Shown here: positions 17,684 through 25,372 of the stretch, piece after piece
Layout of the letters: every line of letters starts with the position of its first letter
How positions within the stretch are numbered: the stretch's first letter is position 1
Assembly (NCBI GenBank): GCA_943789295.1
Contig: CALSTO010000004.1
Span: 1-64,000 of the forward strand
Direction of reading: 5' to 3'
Length of the DNA: 64,000 nt
DNA from: MAG-121220-bin8 sp002700465
GTDB taxonomy: Bacteria; Bacteroidota; Bacteroidia; Flavobacteriales; Flavobacteriaceae
Notes under the pieces: model-generated
What the model saw: only the letters and a program-made list of their open reading frames with translations
What the model was told of the DNA's origin: nothing
Database searches by the model: none
Position numbers and translations under genes: made by a program

Positions 17684-18298
17684 TTAGTCGACAACATTCA
17701 TTTGCTTGATGTAAAGATTTACAGAGAGCTTAATGTCGTCAAGAATCAATCTATCACCTAAGTTTTCGAAAAAGCTTCCTGAACCGTATTGGACATTATA
17801 TTTACTTCTATCGAAAACTAAATTTGAAACAAATCCACCAGCTTCACTTATTAACTCAAATTGAATAGGGTGTGTTATTTCTTTAATGGTAAGAGATCCG
17901 TCAACTAAATAACCGTTTTCAATTTTTTTTGATGAGAGTATTGTAAGTTTAGATTTGTTATGTTTTTCAACAGAGAAAAAATCATCAGATCTTAAATGAC
18001 CCTCCAACCTCTGTTTACTTCCTCCAGATAAATCTTCAACCGAAATAGAGTTCATATCAACTGTAAAACTACCACTACAAAGATTAGGGTTATTTTTCTG
18101 ATCTTGCTCGCAAAAAATCAGTTCGCCTTTTTCAAAGGTTAAAGAACCGTAGTGCTGGCTGCCAGTAATTTTTTCTCCAACCCATTTTATAGAGCTACTT
18201 TCAATATCAATTAATACAGTTGCCTTTTTATCAGTTTGAGCTGACATGGACAAAAATATAAAGTTGAATAATAATATAAATGTTTTTAAATTCTTCAT
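17684..18298 (-). CDS. YceI family protein
   Basis: 204-aa exported protein with a signal peptide (about 1-20, ends LSMSAQ). A single YceI lipocalin-like barrel follows. Landmarks are SSIKWVGEKITGSQHYGSLTFEKGE near the start, a LEGHLRSDDFFSVEKH segment and the C-terminal DDIKLSVNLYIK strand. YceI proteins bind isoprenoid-like lipids in the periplasm; the natural ligand here is unknown. It is the upstream neighbour of the GNA1-glmS pair on the same strand across 62 nt. Confidence 0.92.
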   Translation of the reverse strand: MKNLKTFILLFNFIFLSMSAQTDKKATVLIDIESSSIKWVGEKITGSQHYGSLTFEKGELIFCEQDQKNNPNLCSGSFTVDMNSISVEDLSGGSKQRLEGHLRSDDFFSVEKHNKSKLTILSSKKIENGYLVDGSLTIKEITHPIQFELISEAGGFVSNLVFDRSKYNVQYGSGSFFENLGDRLILDDIKLSVNLYIKQMNVVD

Positions 18299-18336
18299 TA
18301 TTTAAATAATTTTCAAATTTTTACAGACAATAAATA

Positions 18337-18468
18337 CTAACTTCCTCTTCCAGTTTTTCTTACACCACCTGATTTAGCATTACTGGATTTGTTTTTAAAG
18401 TTTTGTTTTACTCCTTTTTTGTTTGGAGCATTTTTTTCCATTCTATTTCCAAAAAATTTACTTCCCAT
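18337..18468 (-). CDS. small basic protein of unknown function
   Basis: 43-aa Lys/Arg/Asn/Gly-rich protein with an ATG start (MGSKFFGNRM) and a KTGRGS end. It contains no Asp and only one Glu. It lies in the otherwise empty 199-nt gap between YceI and the M24 peptidase, on the same strand as both and 29 nt after the peptidase stop. Very basic short proteins of this kind are often nucleic-acid or ribosome associated, but nothing specific is recognised. Confidence 0.5.
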   Translation of the reverse strand: MGSKFFGNRMEKNAPNKKGVKQNFKNKSSNAKSGGVRKTGRGS

Positions 18469-18497
18469 AGTTTTATTTTTATTTATAATTTCAAATA

Positions 18498-19172
18498 TTA
18501 TGCCAATAATTGTTCAAAAAACCCTCCGATTTCTTTTTCTTTATCAACAAAGTGGATTTCTAAAATCCAATGTTTTTTCTCACCCTTCTTGTTTAAATCA
18601 AACATATTAGTGTGATTATCAGGATGAATGTAATTAGTTTTATCCTCTTTTTCAAGTTTTTCATGAGGATATTGTCCAACAATATGTCCAGCAATCTCTC
18701 CTCCAAACTCCCATCCGTATTTTTTAGCTAGTTCATTACAATAAGCATACAATTGAGCCCCGGTTATTTTTGATTTAGAATTAAAATAATCTTTACCCTC
18801 AAGCCAGGCACTTTCAATATCCTCTCTTAATTTTTTTTTACTAGAGTCATTTCCAATAACATAGGTCCTTCCAAAATCCGCCTCCCATTCTTCAAAAACA
18901 GGACCAAAGTCTAAGAATAATATGTCATCATTTTTTAAAATTAAATTCTCAGGATCTTCATTGTATGGATATAATGTGTTTTTACCACACCTCACTATTC
19001 TTTTATGCCAGTACTTTTTAATTCCAAACATTTCAAATGCTAATTCGAAGATCAATTCATTGATTTTATTCTCAGAATTTCCAGCAATTAATATATTTCT
19101 GTTTTCTATTTCATTAAATAATTGTTGAGCCTTTTTTTCTGCTTCAATTAAATTTTTTAGAGTTAAATTCAT
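18498..19172 (-). CDS. M24 family metallopeptidase (Xaa-Pro aminopeptidase-like)
   Basis: 224-aa pita-bread-fold protein containing only the catalytic domain. The five metal ligands can be read in order: Asp88 (LDFGP), Asp99 (EADFGRT), His163 (AGHIVG), Glu205 (ILEIH) and Glu220 (GFFEQLL). This is the full set of methionyl/Xaa-Pro aminopeptidases. It lacks the N-terminal creatinase domain, so it is shorter than PepP (about 440 aa). Activity on proline-containing peptides in the cytosol is likely but unproven; some relatives are inactive binding proteins. The ATG lies 46 nt from the divergent GDPD start. Confidence 0.88.
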   Translation of the reverse strand: MNLTLKNLIEAEKKAQQLFNEIENRNILIAGNSENKINELIFELAFEMFGIKKYWHKRIVRCGKNTLYPYNEDPENLILKNDDILFLDFGPVFEEWEADFGRTYVIGNDSSKKKLREDIESAWLEGKDYFNSKSKITGAQLYAYCNELAKKYGWEFGGEIAGHIVGQYPHEKLEKEDKTNYIHPDNHTNMFDLNKKGEKKHWILEIHFVDKEKEIGGFFEQLLA

Positions 19173-19218
19173 TAATTAAATATAACTAAATTGTATTATC
19201 AATCTTAGATTAAATTTT

Positions 19219-19956
19219 ATGAAAAAATTAATTTTTCTGCTTTTATTTTTTGTCAACTTAAATGCTCAAAATACAATTTTAAATATTGGACATCGTGGCG
19301 CAAAAGGTCACGTGGCAGAAAACACTGTAGCATCCATTAAAAAAGCTATAGAATTAGGAGCTGATGGGATTGAGATTGATGTTTTCCGCTGTTTAAGTGG
19401 TGAAATAGTTGTTTTTCACGACAAAACCTTAGATAAATTAACTAACGGGTCGGGTTATATTGAAGAAAAATCTCTATCAGAATTAAAAGAATTAAAGGTT
19501 CTTGGGTCTAAGCATTCAATACCCACACTTGAGGAAGTGATCAAGTCGATAGACAGGGGGGTTATTTTAAATATCGAACTCAAAGGGCCCAATACATCAG
19601 AAGGATCTTTAGAAATGGCTAATAAGTATATTAAACTAGGTGAAATTAATTCATCTGACATCCTTTTTTCTAGTTTTAATTGGAAAGAATTATCAGCCTT
19701 AAGAAAATTAGATAAAAATGTAAAAATAGCCCTTATCACTGAAGATGACCCTTTAAAGGCAATTCCTATTGCCTTAACTTTAAATGCTGTTGCAATTAAT
19801 CCTAATTATAAGAAATTAAATCAGCACAATGTTGAAAAAATAGTAAGTTCGGGTCTTAAAATATATACCTGGACAGTAAATAATAAATTCGATATAATTA
19901 AAGTTAAAAAGCTAAAAATTAATGGTATAATTACAGATTTTCCAGAGAGGATTTAA
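19219..19956 (+). CDS. glycerophosphodiester phosphodiesterase
   Basis: 245-aa secreted GDPD with a TIM-barrel fold. A signal peptide covers about residues 1-16 (ends LNAQ). Catalytic and metal residues are all present: His25-Arg26 (GHRGAKG), Glu34 (AENT), Glu52 and Asp54 (IEIDVF) and the second His in VVFHDKTLDKLT. It also has the C-terminal YTWTVN and GIITDFPE motifs. It hydrolyses glycerophosphodiesters to glycerol-3-phosphate and an alcohol, probably in the periplasm for phosphate or carbon scavenging. Its 3' end overlaps the ParB-like gene on the opposite strand by 26 bp. Confidence 0.95.
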   Translation: MKKLIFLLLFFVNLNAQNTILNIGHRGAKGHVAENTVASIKKAIELGADGIEIDVFRCLSGEIVVFHDKTLDKLTNGSGYIEEKSLSELKELKVLGSKHSIPTLEEVIKSIDRGVILNIELKGPNTSEGSLEMANKYIKLGEINSSDILFSSFNWKELSALRKLDKNVKIALITEDDPLKAIPIALTLNAVAINPNYKKLNQHNVEKIVSSGLKIYTWTVNNKFDIIKVKKLKINGIITDFPERI

Positions 19957-20389
19957 CATCAATTTTAAATAAGCTTGATAGTAGCATTATAGGCTGCCAT
20001 TTTTTTGACTTATTACAATAAATTTTATGACTAGTACTTTTAGGCTCCATTAATTTACCGCTAATTGCATTTTCAATAATTTCTTGCTTAGAGTATTCTT
20101 CTGTTTTATTTGTAATAATACTTTCGGAGAAATAATCAATTTTAGTAACTGGTATTTTTTTAAAACCAAGTTTTTTGAGGGTAAAATACCTGTGGTGTCC
20201 ATCAATAATAACCATGCTTTTGGAACAACACAAAATAGAAGAGATTATAATATAATTCTCAAATGATTTTAAAAAGTTGGTTAAAGTTGATGAGTTTTTT
20301 TTAATTGTTTTTTCGTGAGGGAAAAGCTGATTAGTATCTACAAGCTCTAGACTTTTGATTATAGTGTTATCAAAATCTATTGAATACAT
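19931..20389 (-). CDS. ParB/SerK-like nucleotide-binding fold protein
   Basis: 152-aa protein with the ParB/Srx-type core. It has an N-terminal strand-helix unit (SLELVDTNQLFPHE), then IIDGHHRYFTLKKLGFKKIPVTKIDYF at about 62-88. The DGHHR motif is shared with the ADP/ATP-dependent serine kinases SerK/SbnI and DUF1015-type proteins, rather than with DNA-binding ParB (DGERR). No helix-turn-helix is visible. At 152 aa it is clearly shorter than SerK (over 200 aa). It is preceded after 1 nt by a 37-aa membrane peptide, and the trans-sulfuration gene lies upstream. A role in making O-phosphoserine is possible but only a hypothesis. Confidence 0.6.
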   Translation of the reverse strand: MYSIDFDNTIIKSLELVDTNQLFPHEKTIKKNSSTLTNFLKSFENYIIISSILCCSKSMVIIDGHHRYFTLKKLGFKKIPVTKIDYFSESIITNKTEEYSKQEIIENAISGKLMEPKSTSHKIYCNKSKKWQPIMLLSSLFKIDVKSSLENL

Positions 20390-20390
20390 T

Positions 20391-20504
20391 TTAATAATAT
20401 GTGTAATAAGCTACAGCAACTGCAACAATTACAAGAAGAACTATGGCAAACGTCATTACTCCATAAACGTTATTAGAGATAAGAAAATCAAATTTATTTT
20501 TCAT
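20391..20504 (-). CDS. 37-aa single-pass membrane peptide
   Basis: Short frame with an ATG start: a basic and polar N-terminus (MKNKFDFLISNN), one strongly hydrophobic helix at about 14-33 and a YYTYY end. It starts 21 nt after the trans-sulfuration gene and stops 1 nt before the ParB/SerK-like gene, all on one strand. That spacing argues that it is a real operon member. No function is known. Confidence 0.5.
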   Translation of the reverse strand: MKNKFDFLISNNVYGVMTFAIVLLVIVAVAVAYYTYY

Positions 20505-20525
20505 AATAATTTTTTCTTAAAAATA

Positions 20526-21764
20526 CTAAATTTCTTTTAATGCCTGATTTAAATCATTTATAATATCATTTACATTTTCAATACCCACACTTAATCTAAT
20601 AAGCCCCTTGTTAATTCCCAATTTTTCTTTTATATCATCGGGAACATCTGCATGAGTCATTGAATGCGGATGTTGAGCTAAACTTTCATTACTGCCAAGG
20701 CTTACAGCTAACTTAATTAACTTGAGCTTGTTTAGAACTCTGAAAGCTTCTTTTTCTCCACCATAAACATCGAAACTTATCATAGCACCAGCACCTTTAC
20801 ATTGTCTTTTAAAAATTTCATTTTGTTGTGTTCCCATAGACTCAATTCCAGGAAAAGAAACAGCTTTAATTGATTTATGTTTTATTAGAAAATCCACTAC
20901 CTTTTCTGCATTCTCTCCTTGTTTAGACATTCTTAAATGTAGAGTTTCAAGACTTCTAGTTAGAAGCCAAGCAGTGTAAGGTGCAATCATACTTCCCAAA
21001 AAGGTTCTGAGAGTTTTAATTTGACTGATCACACTTTTTGATCCCATAACACACCCAGCAATCACATCGCTATGGCCATTTAAAAATTTTGTTGCAGAAT
21101 AGCAAACAGCATCTACTCCAAATTTTAAAGGACTTTGCCATATTGGACCAAGATATGTATTATCCATAATCAGCATAACATCATTATTTAATTTAGAATT
21201 AAGTGTCGATTTAAGCTTGTGTAATTCTTCTAAATCGAATAACGTATTTGTTGGATTTGCAGGAGATTCAAAATAGATCATTTTTACTGTACCGGAAAAC
21301 TCCTTAGTTTTAAGTTGTTTAAGAATTTCATCATTTTTTGTGGTTGATGAAAATGGCAAAATTTTGACTCCAATATCTTTTAAAAAATGTGTTATAAAAT
21401 GATGAGTTCCACCATACACAGGATTGCCATAAATTAAAACATCACCAGGTTTTAAGTACGAAAGCATAGTGGTTGAAATAGCGCTCATTCCACTTTCAAA
21501 TGCTGCAGCAGATTCGCTACCCTCTAGAATCGCTAATCTCTCTTCCAATATTTGCATATTGGGATTGTTAATTCTAGAATATATTAAGCCAATTTCTTCC
21601 TTTGCGTTCAGTTCAGATTTTCCATAAGCAACTTCAAAAAATCTTTTACCTTCTTCGGCAGTTTTAAAAACAAAAGTTGAAGTTTGAAAAATAGGAGGTT
21701 TAACTGAGCCTTCACTCCATTCAGGAGTGTAACCGTAACTCATCATGTGAGATTCTTTGTGCAA
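20526..21764 (-). CDS. trans-sulfuration family PLP enzyme (cystathionine gamma-synthase/lyase type)
   Basis: 412-aa fold-type I PLP enzyme. The Schiff-base Lys is Lys226 in CYSATKFLNGHSD. Other landmarks are SRINNPN (63-69), the PLP-stacking NPVYGGT (114-120), FESPANPTN (165-173), MDNTYLGP and LAVSLGSNESLAQHP. The YGGT block lacks the cysteine found in methionine gamma-lyases, so a cystathionine gamma-synthase/lyase-like role in methionine-cysteine metabolism is preferred. The start is taken as the TTG at 21764, because the HKESHMMSYGY segment looks like the conserved N-terminus. The ATGs at 21746 and 21743 are alternatives. A HAD hydrolase lies 19 nt upstream. Confidence 0.88.
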   Translation of the reverse strand: MHKESHMMSYGYTPEWSEGSVKPPIFQTSTFVFKTAEEGKRFFEVAYGKSELNAKEEIGLIYSRINNPNMQILEERLAILEGSESAAAFESGMSAISTTMLSYLKPGDVLIYGNPVYGGTHHFITHFLKDIGVKILPFSSTTKNDEILKQLKTKEFSGTVKMIYFESPANPTNTLFDLEELHKLKSTLNSKLNNDVMLIMDNTYLGPIWQSPLKFGVDAVCYSATKFLNGHSDVIAGCVMGSKSVISQIKTLRTFLGSMIAPYTAWLLTRSLETLHLRMSKQGENAEKVVDFLIKHKSIKAVSFPGIESMGTQQNEIFKRQCKGAGAMISFDVYGGEKEAFRVLNKLKLIKLAVSLGSNESLAQHPHSMTHADVPDDIKEKLGINKGLIRLSVGIENVNDIINDLNQALKEI

Positions 21765-21783
21765 TTTTTTTTTACTAAGTTAA

Positions 21784-22440
21784 TTATAATCTTTCGGATA
21801 TTTGATTAAACTTAATTTCATTCAAACTGGAAATCACAAGGTCAGCATTATCATAATTTTGATTTTTTGAATTATAGCTGTTATAACCCACGCAATATAT
21901 GCCAGCAGATTTAGCGGCAATAATTCCGTTTGTTGAATCTTCAATAACAATACATTCTTTTTTATTGAACCCACTCATTTTAGCAGCTTTTATAAATATT
22001 TCTGGATTTGGCTTTGACTCTTTTAAATCAGCTCCACTAATTTTTGCTTTAAAAAACTTATTCAAGTCAAATTTTTTAAAAATTCTATCAATATTTGTCA
22101 TAGATGCTGAAGAAGCCAAAATTAGGGTTACGTTATTATCGAAATAATTTTGAATTAGTTCTAAGGCTCCATCAATCATCTGAAAAGAGGTGTCATTTTC
22201 GAAAATAAGCTTAAAGTGTTTTCTTTTGGACACTACAAGTTCATTTGGGTCTTCATATATATTGAATATTTTACATAATTGTTTGCAAATAGAATGAGTT
22301 GATTGACCAGTAAAGGACTCATATAAACTGCTTGAAACATCTAATTTAAATTCTTCAAACATTTTATTATATGCCAAATGGTGTAAAGGTTCACTATTTA
22401 CAATAACTCCATCCATATCAAAGATTACAGCTTTTAACAT
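21784..22440 (-). CDS. HAD family hydrolase (beta-phosphoglucomutase-like)
   Basis: 218-aa HAD-superfamily phosphatase with an alpha-helical cap. Motif I is DMDGV (Asp8 nucleophile, Asp10), motif II is the Ser in LASSAS, motif III is Lys in SKPNPEIF, and motif IV is IEDSTNGI. The early SEPLHHLAYN cap resembles the beta-phosphoglucomutase / 2-deoxyglucose-6-phosphatase subfamily. A small sugar phosphate is the probable substrate. It is co-directional with, and 19 nt upstream of, the trans-sulfuration gene. Confidence 0.88.
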   Translation of the reverse strand: MLKAVIFDMDGVIVNSEPLHHLAYNKMFEEFKLDVSSSLYESFTGQSTHSICKQLCKIFNIYEDPNELVVSKRKHFKLIFENDTSFQMIDGALELIQNYFDNNVTLILASSASMTNIDRIFKKFDLNKFFKAKISGADLKESKPNPEIFIKAAKMSGFNKKECIVIEDSTNGIIAAKSAGIYCVGYNSYNSKNQNYDNADLVISSLNEIKFNQISERL

Positions 22441-22489
22441 ATTTTAAAGAAAATTTACTGTTTAGATTAAAAAATAAAATTACAATAAA

Positions 22490-22520
22490 AAAAGGGGAGC
22501 TTTTAAAAAGCTCCCCTTTT
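22490..22520 (-). terminator. intrinsic terminator
   Basis: Perfect 15-bp inverted repeat AAAAGGGGAGCTTTT / AAAAGCTCCCCTTTT with a 1-nt centre (in practice a 4-6 nt loop), closed by A/T runs. It lies 20 nt beyond the stop of the gene at 22540-23328. The symmetry allows it to act in both directions. Confidence 0.85.
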
Positions 22521-22539
22521 AATTTGTTCAAAAAACGTG

Positions 22540-23328
22540 TTATTCAAATGATGAATAATCTGTATTTGGGAATAAAGGAGTTAATCCTTTTTCTCCTCCA
22601 ACACAAAGTGCAACTACTTGTTGTGCCAATTTACTTTCATCATCATTAAACCTCCAATCAAGATATTTTTGATAGTGGTCATATGATGCCCAGTTTCCGT
22701 ATACATAATAAGTGTTAGTATCATCATTAAAAAATGCTTCTAATGACAAACAACCATCATAATCTTTTGTGGTTTGTAAACCGTCAGCTGTATTTAGTAA
22801 ATCAATCATAGCTTGTTTTTTCCCAGGCTTAACTTTAAGCTTTACTAATACAGGAGTTTTTGGCCCAACGGCTTGCATCATTCCTCCAATATCGAAGAAA
22901 TCACCTTGTGTGATAATCTTTCCATCATCATCAAAATTAAAATACCAATATCCTTTTAAGTTTAATTCTTTTCCAGTTACAATGTTTTTACCAGTCCAGG
23001 TTCCATAAGTTCTCACACTTCCGTCTAGCACTCCTTCTGGACTAGATCCAGGAAGCCACACGTTAGCAGTATATTTAATATTTTCAAAACCATCTTGGTA
23101 GCCCTTAAGCATAGCTGCATACTGATCGTAATTTCCAGGTTCTGAACCGTACATTGGAGTAATAATTTCCATGTCTTTACTAACTAATGCTAGTTGACCC
23201 TCTAAATCTTCGTCTCCGTGTAGTTCAAATAATTTTTGAGCAGTAGCTAAATTTGCCTCATATTTTGGATTTGTATTACAGCTAACAAATAGTGCTGCAA
23301 CAAAAAAAAGTGATAATAATTTTTTCAT
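22540..23328 (-). CDS. lipoprotein with SnoaL-like and antibiotic-biosynthesis-monooxygenase-like domains
   Basis: 262-aa lipoprotein with lipobox FVSC (Cys16). The first half (about 25-150) looks like an NTF2/SnoaL cone, with FELHGDEDLEG, YWYFNFDDDGKI and a QGDFFDIGGM end. The second half (about 158-255) is an ABM ferredoxin-like domain: VLVKLKVKPGKKQAMIDLL, GCLSLEAFF, TYYVYGNWAS and YLDWR. Each fold is common alone. The fusion on one exported chain suggests a small-molecule binding or degrading protein at the envelope. No substrate can be named. It is a monocistronic unit with its own terminator. Confidence 0.75.
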   Translation of the reverse strand: MKKLLSLFFVAALFVSCNTNPKYEANLATAQKLFELHGDEDLEGQLALVSKDMEIITPMYGSEPGNYDQYAAMLKGYQDGFENIKYTANVWLPGSSPEGVLDGSVRTYGTWTGKNIVTGKELNLKGYWYFNFDDDGKIITQGDFFDIGGMMQAVGPKTPVLVKLKVKPGKKQAMIDLLNTADGLQTTKDYDGCLSLEAFFNDDTNTYYVYGNWASYDHYQKYLDWRFNDDESKLAQQVVALCVGGEKGLTPLFPNTDYSSFE

Positions 23329-23397
23329 ATAATATAATTTTAAATTAGAAATTTAAATTTAATAAAAATTCTTTAAAGAATGTTTTTAAAAATTAAT

Positions 23398-24453
23398 TTA
23401 TTTAATATCTCCTAGGTATGAATCTAACTCTTCTTTAGTCATAGATATAATACCAGATTTCGGCAATCTATAAATTAACTTTTTCCAATTAGAATTTTTT
23501 TCAAAGATTATTTTAAAAATTTTTTTAGCATTTTCTTTTTTGCCATTATTTAAAAGTGCGATCGCTTTCCAAAAACTCATTTCATGATTATTTGGAAATA
23601 GATTTTGAGCTTTTCCGTATTCAATCAATGCTTTTTCCATGTCGTTTTCTTCAAGTGCAAGATCTCCTTCGTTCATATGTTCATATGCTCTATGCACTTT
23701 TAAAAGTCTTTTAATTTCTTTTATTGGATCCTCACTATCGTCAACTCTTAAGTCTATTTTTTTATCCTCCCAAACGTTTTTAGTTTTCTCTTTGCCTACA
23801 ACAATAATTGCAGCAGATTGCTTCCCCCTTATATCTCCTCCCGCACTTTCAGCGGCTTCAAATACCTTAATAATTCTTTCAGCGAGCGGAAGATTAGAAT
23901 TTTCTAAAAATGCTTTTTTCATGTAAGGAATAACTTTGTCATTTAACATCATATTGGCTTGAACAGAAAAATTTTCACCAACATAATGTCCAGCACTCTC
24001 AATACAGTTATTTCCAGTAAATGCATTAACTGAACCATTTATGTCAAGCATTGCAGCTTGTCTGAAGTCTCTTCCTTCATCTTCGTCAGTTAACTGTTTT
24101 AATACATTTTTTGCAGTAATTCCACTTTCCATTAATTCTAAACCTTTTGGTCCATAACTAGGATTTACAAACGATTGAGTTGCAACAACTCCGACACCTG
24201 ATTTACCCCAACTAACTAAAGTTCCTACAGAAAACCAATGACTTTGAACTCCAACTGCCATTTCACCTGTTTTTGCATCTTTGGCAACTATTGAATAGGT
24301 GTGAGCAAACTTGTCAGAGTAAGGATTAGTTTGACCATTAGATAAAAAAGGAATAGTTAATAATACAATTAACACAACCTTTTTTATAATTCCAAAAATA
24401 ATAATCAGTTTAAAGTTTTTGTTTTTTAGAAATTCTCCAAATATTTTTTTCAT
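23398..24453 (-). CDS. DUF1028 domain-containing exported protein
   Basis: 351-aa protein. The N-terminus has a long hydrophobic region (about 17-40, ends LSNGQ) that serves as signal peptide. The annotated ATG gives about 20 extra residues before it, so a later non-ATG start is possible. The DUF1028 domain (Ntn-hydrolase-like) covers about 48-240: HTYSIVAKD, GVQSHWFSVG, GVVATQSFVNPSYG, CIESAGHYVGENFSVQANM. The C-terminal part (about 255-325) is helical and TPR-like (LEENDMEKALIEYGKAQ...). DUF1028 proteins have no settled function; peptidoglycan binding has been proposed for the tail in other members. Confidence 0.85.
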   Translation of the reverse strand: MKKIFGEFLKNKNFKLIIIFGIIKKVVLIVLLTIPFLSNGQTNPYSDKFAHTYSIVAKDAKTGEMAVGVQSHWFSVGTLVSWGKSGVGVVATQSFVNPSYGPKGLELMESGITAKNVLKQLTDEDEGRDFRQAAMLDINGSVNAFTGNNCIESAGHYVGENFSVQANMMLNDKVIPYMKKAFLENSNLPLAERIIKVFEAAESAGGDIRGKQSAAIIVVGKEKTKNVWEDKKIDLRVDDSEDPIKEIKRLLKVHRAYEHMNEGDLALEENDMEKALIEYGKAQNLFPNNHEMSFWKAIALLNNGKKENAKKIFKIIFEKNSNWKKLIYRLPKSGIISMTKEELDSYLGDIK

Positions 24454-24470
24454 AAATAATTTATTTAAAT

Positions 24471-24749
24471 TTAATATCCTACACCAGTTCCTCCGCCGTC
24501 ATAGCTGTTTAATTCTTTTACTAATATTTCGTTTCGACATTTTTTACATCGCTTTTTTTTAACAGTTCCAGAGTATTTTTCTGAATGAAATATCTTTTGC
24601 CATTTTGTTTTGTTCTTTGTTCCCTCAATTAAAGTTTCATCGTGAAAAGTTTCTACTACTTTATATGGGAACCAGGCTTTACACAGGTCATTTGAACATC
24701 TAAAAAAAGCTTTCCATTGCCCGCTGTCAAAACTTTGTGTTTTTTTCAT
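24471..24749 (-). CDS. small putative zinc-binding protein
   Basis: 92-aa protein with the start placed at the ATG at 24749 (MKKTQSFDSG). A longer reading to 24800 would need a TTG start and would run into the start region of the divergent gene. Four Cys in two pairs, C-x5-C (RCSNDLCKAW) and CKKC, suggest a zinc ribbon split by a 50-residue basic segment. The tail is glycine-rich (GGGTGVGY). Function unknown. It is upstream of DUF1028 by 17 nt on the same strand. Confidence 0.6.
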   Translation of the reverse strand: MKKTQSFDSGQWKAFFRCSNDLCKAWFPYKVVETFHDETLIEGTKNKTKWQKIFHSEKYSGTVKKKRCKKCRNEILVKELNSYDGGGTGVGY

Positions 24750-24806
24750 ATGCAAGTAAATATAATATCTAAATGAGTTATTTTTATCTTTTTGAAACAA
24801 TTATTT

Positions 24807-25223
24807 ATGGAAAAAGAATTTAAAAAGCTACTTGAGTACTGGGAAAATAACGAGGGAACAGCAAAACTCTTTAATTTTAAATTTATTGAATATAAAAAGG
24901 GCTATTTAAAATTAGAAGCGGAATTTGGTCCATCAACATTAAATCCCAATAAAAATGTTCAAGGGGGACAAATGACTTCAATGCTTGACGATGCTACTAG
25001 TATTCTAGTTGTGTTAGATACTGGTGGTAAAAGCTACCCCAATTCCACAAACCTTCACAGCCTTCATCATCGACCTCTTTTTCAAGAAAAGGTTACAGTC
25101 GTTGCTGAAACTATTAAAATCGGTAATAGCATAGCAACTCTCAAAGGAGAGATTTATAATTCAGAAAATAAATTAGCAACCACATTAATGCACACTGTGT
25201 TTTTATTTAAAACCGAAAAATAA
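24807..25223 (+). CDS. PaaI family thioesterase
   Basis: 138-aa hotdog thioesterase. The start is the ATG at 24807; a TTG at 24792 would add five residues. PaaI/4HBT hallmarks are LNPNKNVQGGQMTSMLDDATSIL, with the nucleophile-side Gly-Gly and the acidic residue on the central helix. A strand segment TNLHSLHHRPLFQEKVTVVAETIKIG follows. It hydrolyses an acyl- or aryl-CoA thioester in the cytosol; substrate unknown. A 47-aa membrane peptide starts 2 nt after the stop, so they are probably one transcript. Confidence 0.87.
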   Translation: MEKEFKKLLEYWENNEGTAKLFNFKFIEYKKGYLKLEAEFGPSTLNPNKNVQGGQMTSMLDDATSILVVLDTGGKSYPNSTNLHSLHHRPLFQEKVTVVAETIKIGNSIATLKGEIYNSENKLATTLMHTVFLFKTEK

Positions 25224-25225
25224 TT

Positions 25226-25369
25226 ATGAAATACTATTTGAAAAATATAGGATTTACTCTAGTATTAATCGGACTAGTTTTGGGAATGTTTGATTTTTTA
25301 TTAGAAAATTATTTAGTGATACTAATTCTTGGATTACTAGCAATTTTGGGCTCAAAATTTATTAAATAA
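25226..25369 (+). CDS. 47-aa two-helix membrane peptide
   Basis: ATG-start frame of 47 codons, 2 nt after the thioesterase stop. It has two hydrophobic segments (about 8-23 and 29-42) around a FDFLLENY turn and a basic end (GSKFIK). The tight spacing and membrane-like composition support a real small protein of unknown role. It ends 3 nt before the convergent hydrolase gene. Confidence 0.55.
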   Translation: MKYYLKNIGFTLVLIGLVLGMFDFLLENYLVILILGLLAILGSKFIK

Positions 25370-25372
25370 ATA

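Noticed and set aside
19931..20389. Chromosome-partition protein ParB
   Set aside because: It has DGHHR and no helix-turn-helix or ParA partner, so it does not look like a partition ParB.
20526..21764. Methionine gamma-lyase
   Set aside because: The PLP region reads YGGT and lacks the cysteine that marks methionine gamma-lyases, so a general trans-sulfuration call was kept.
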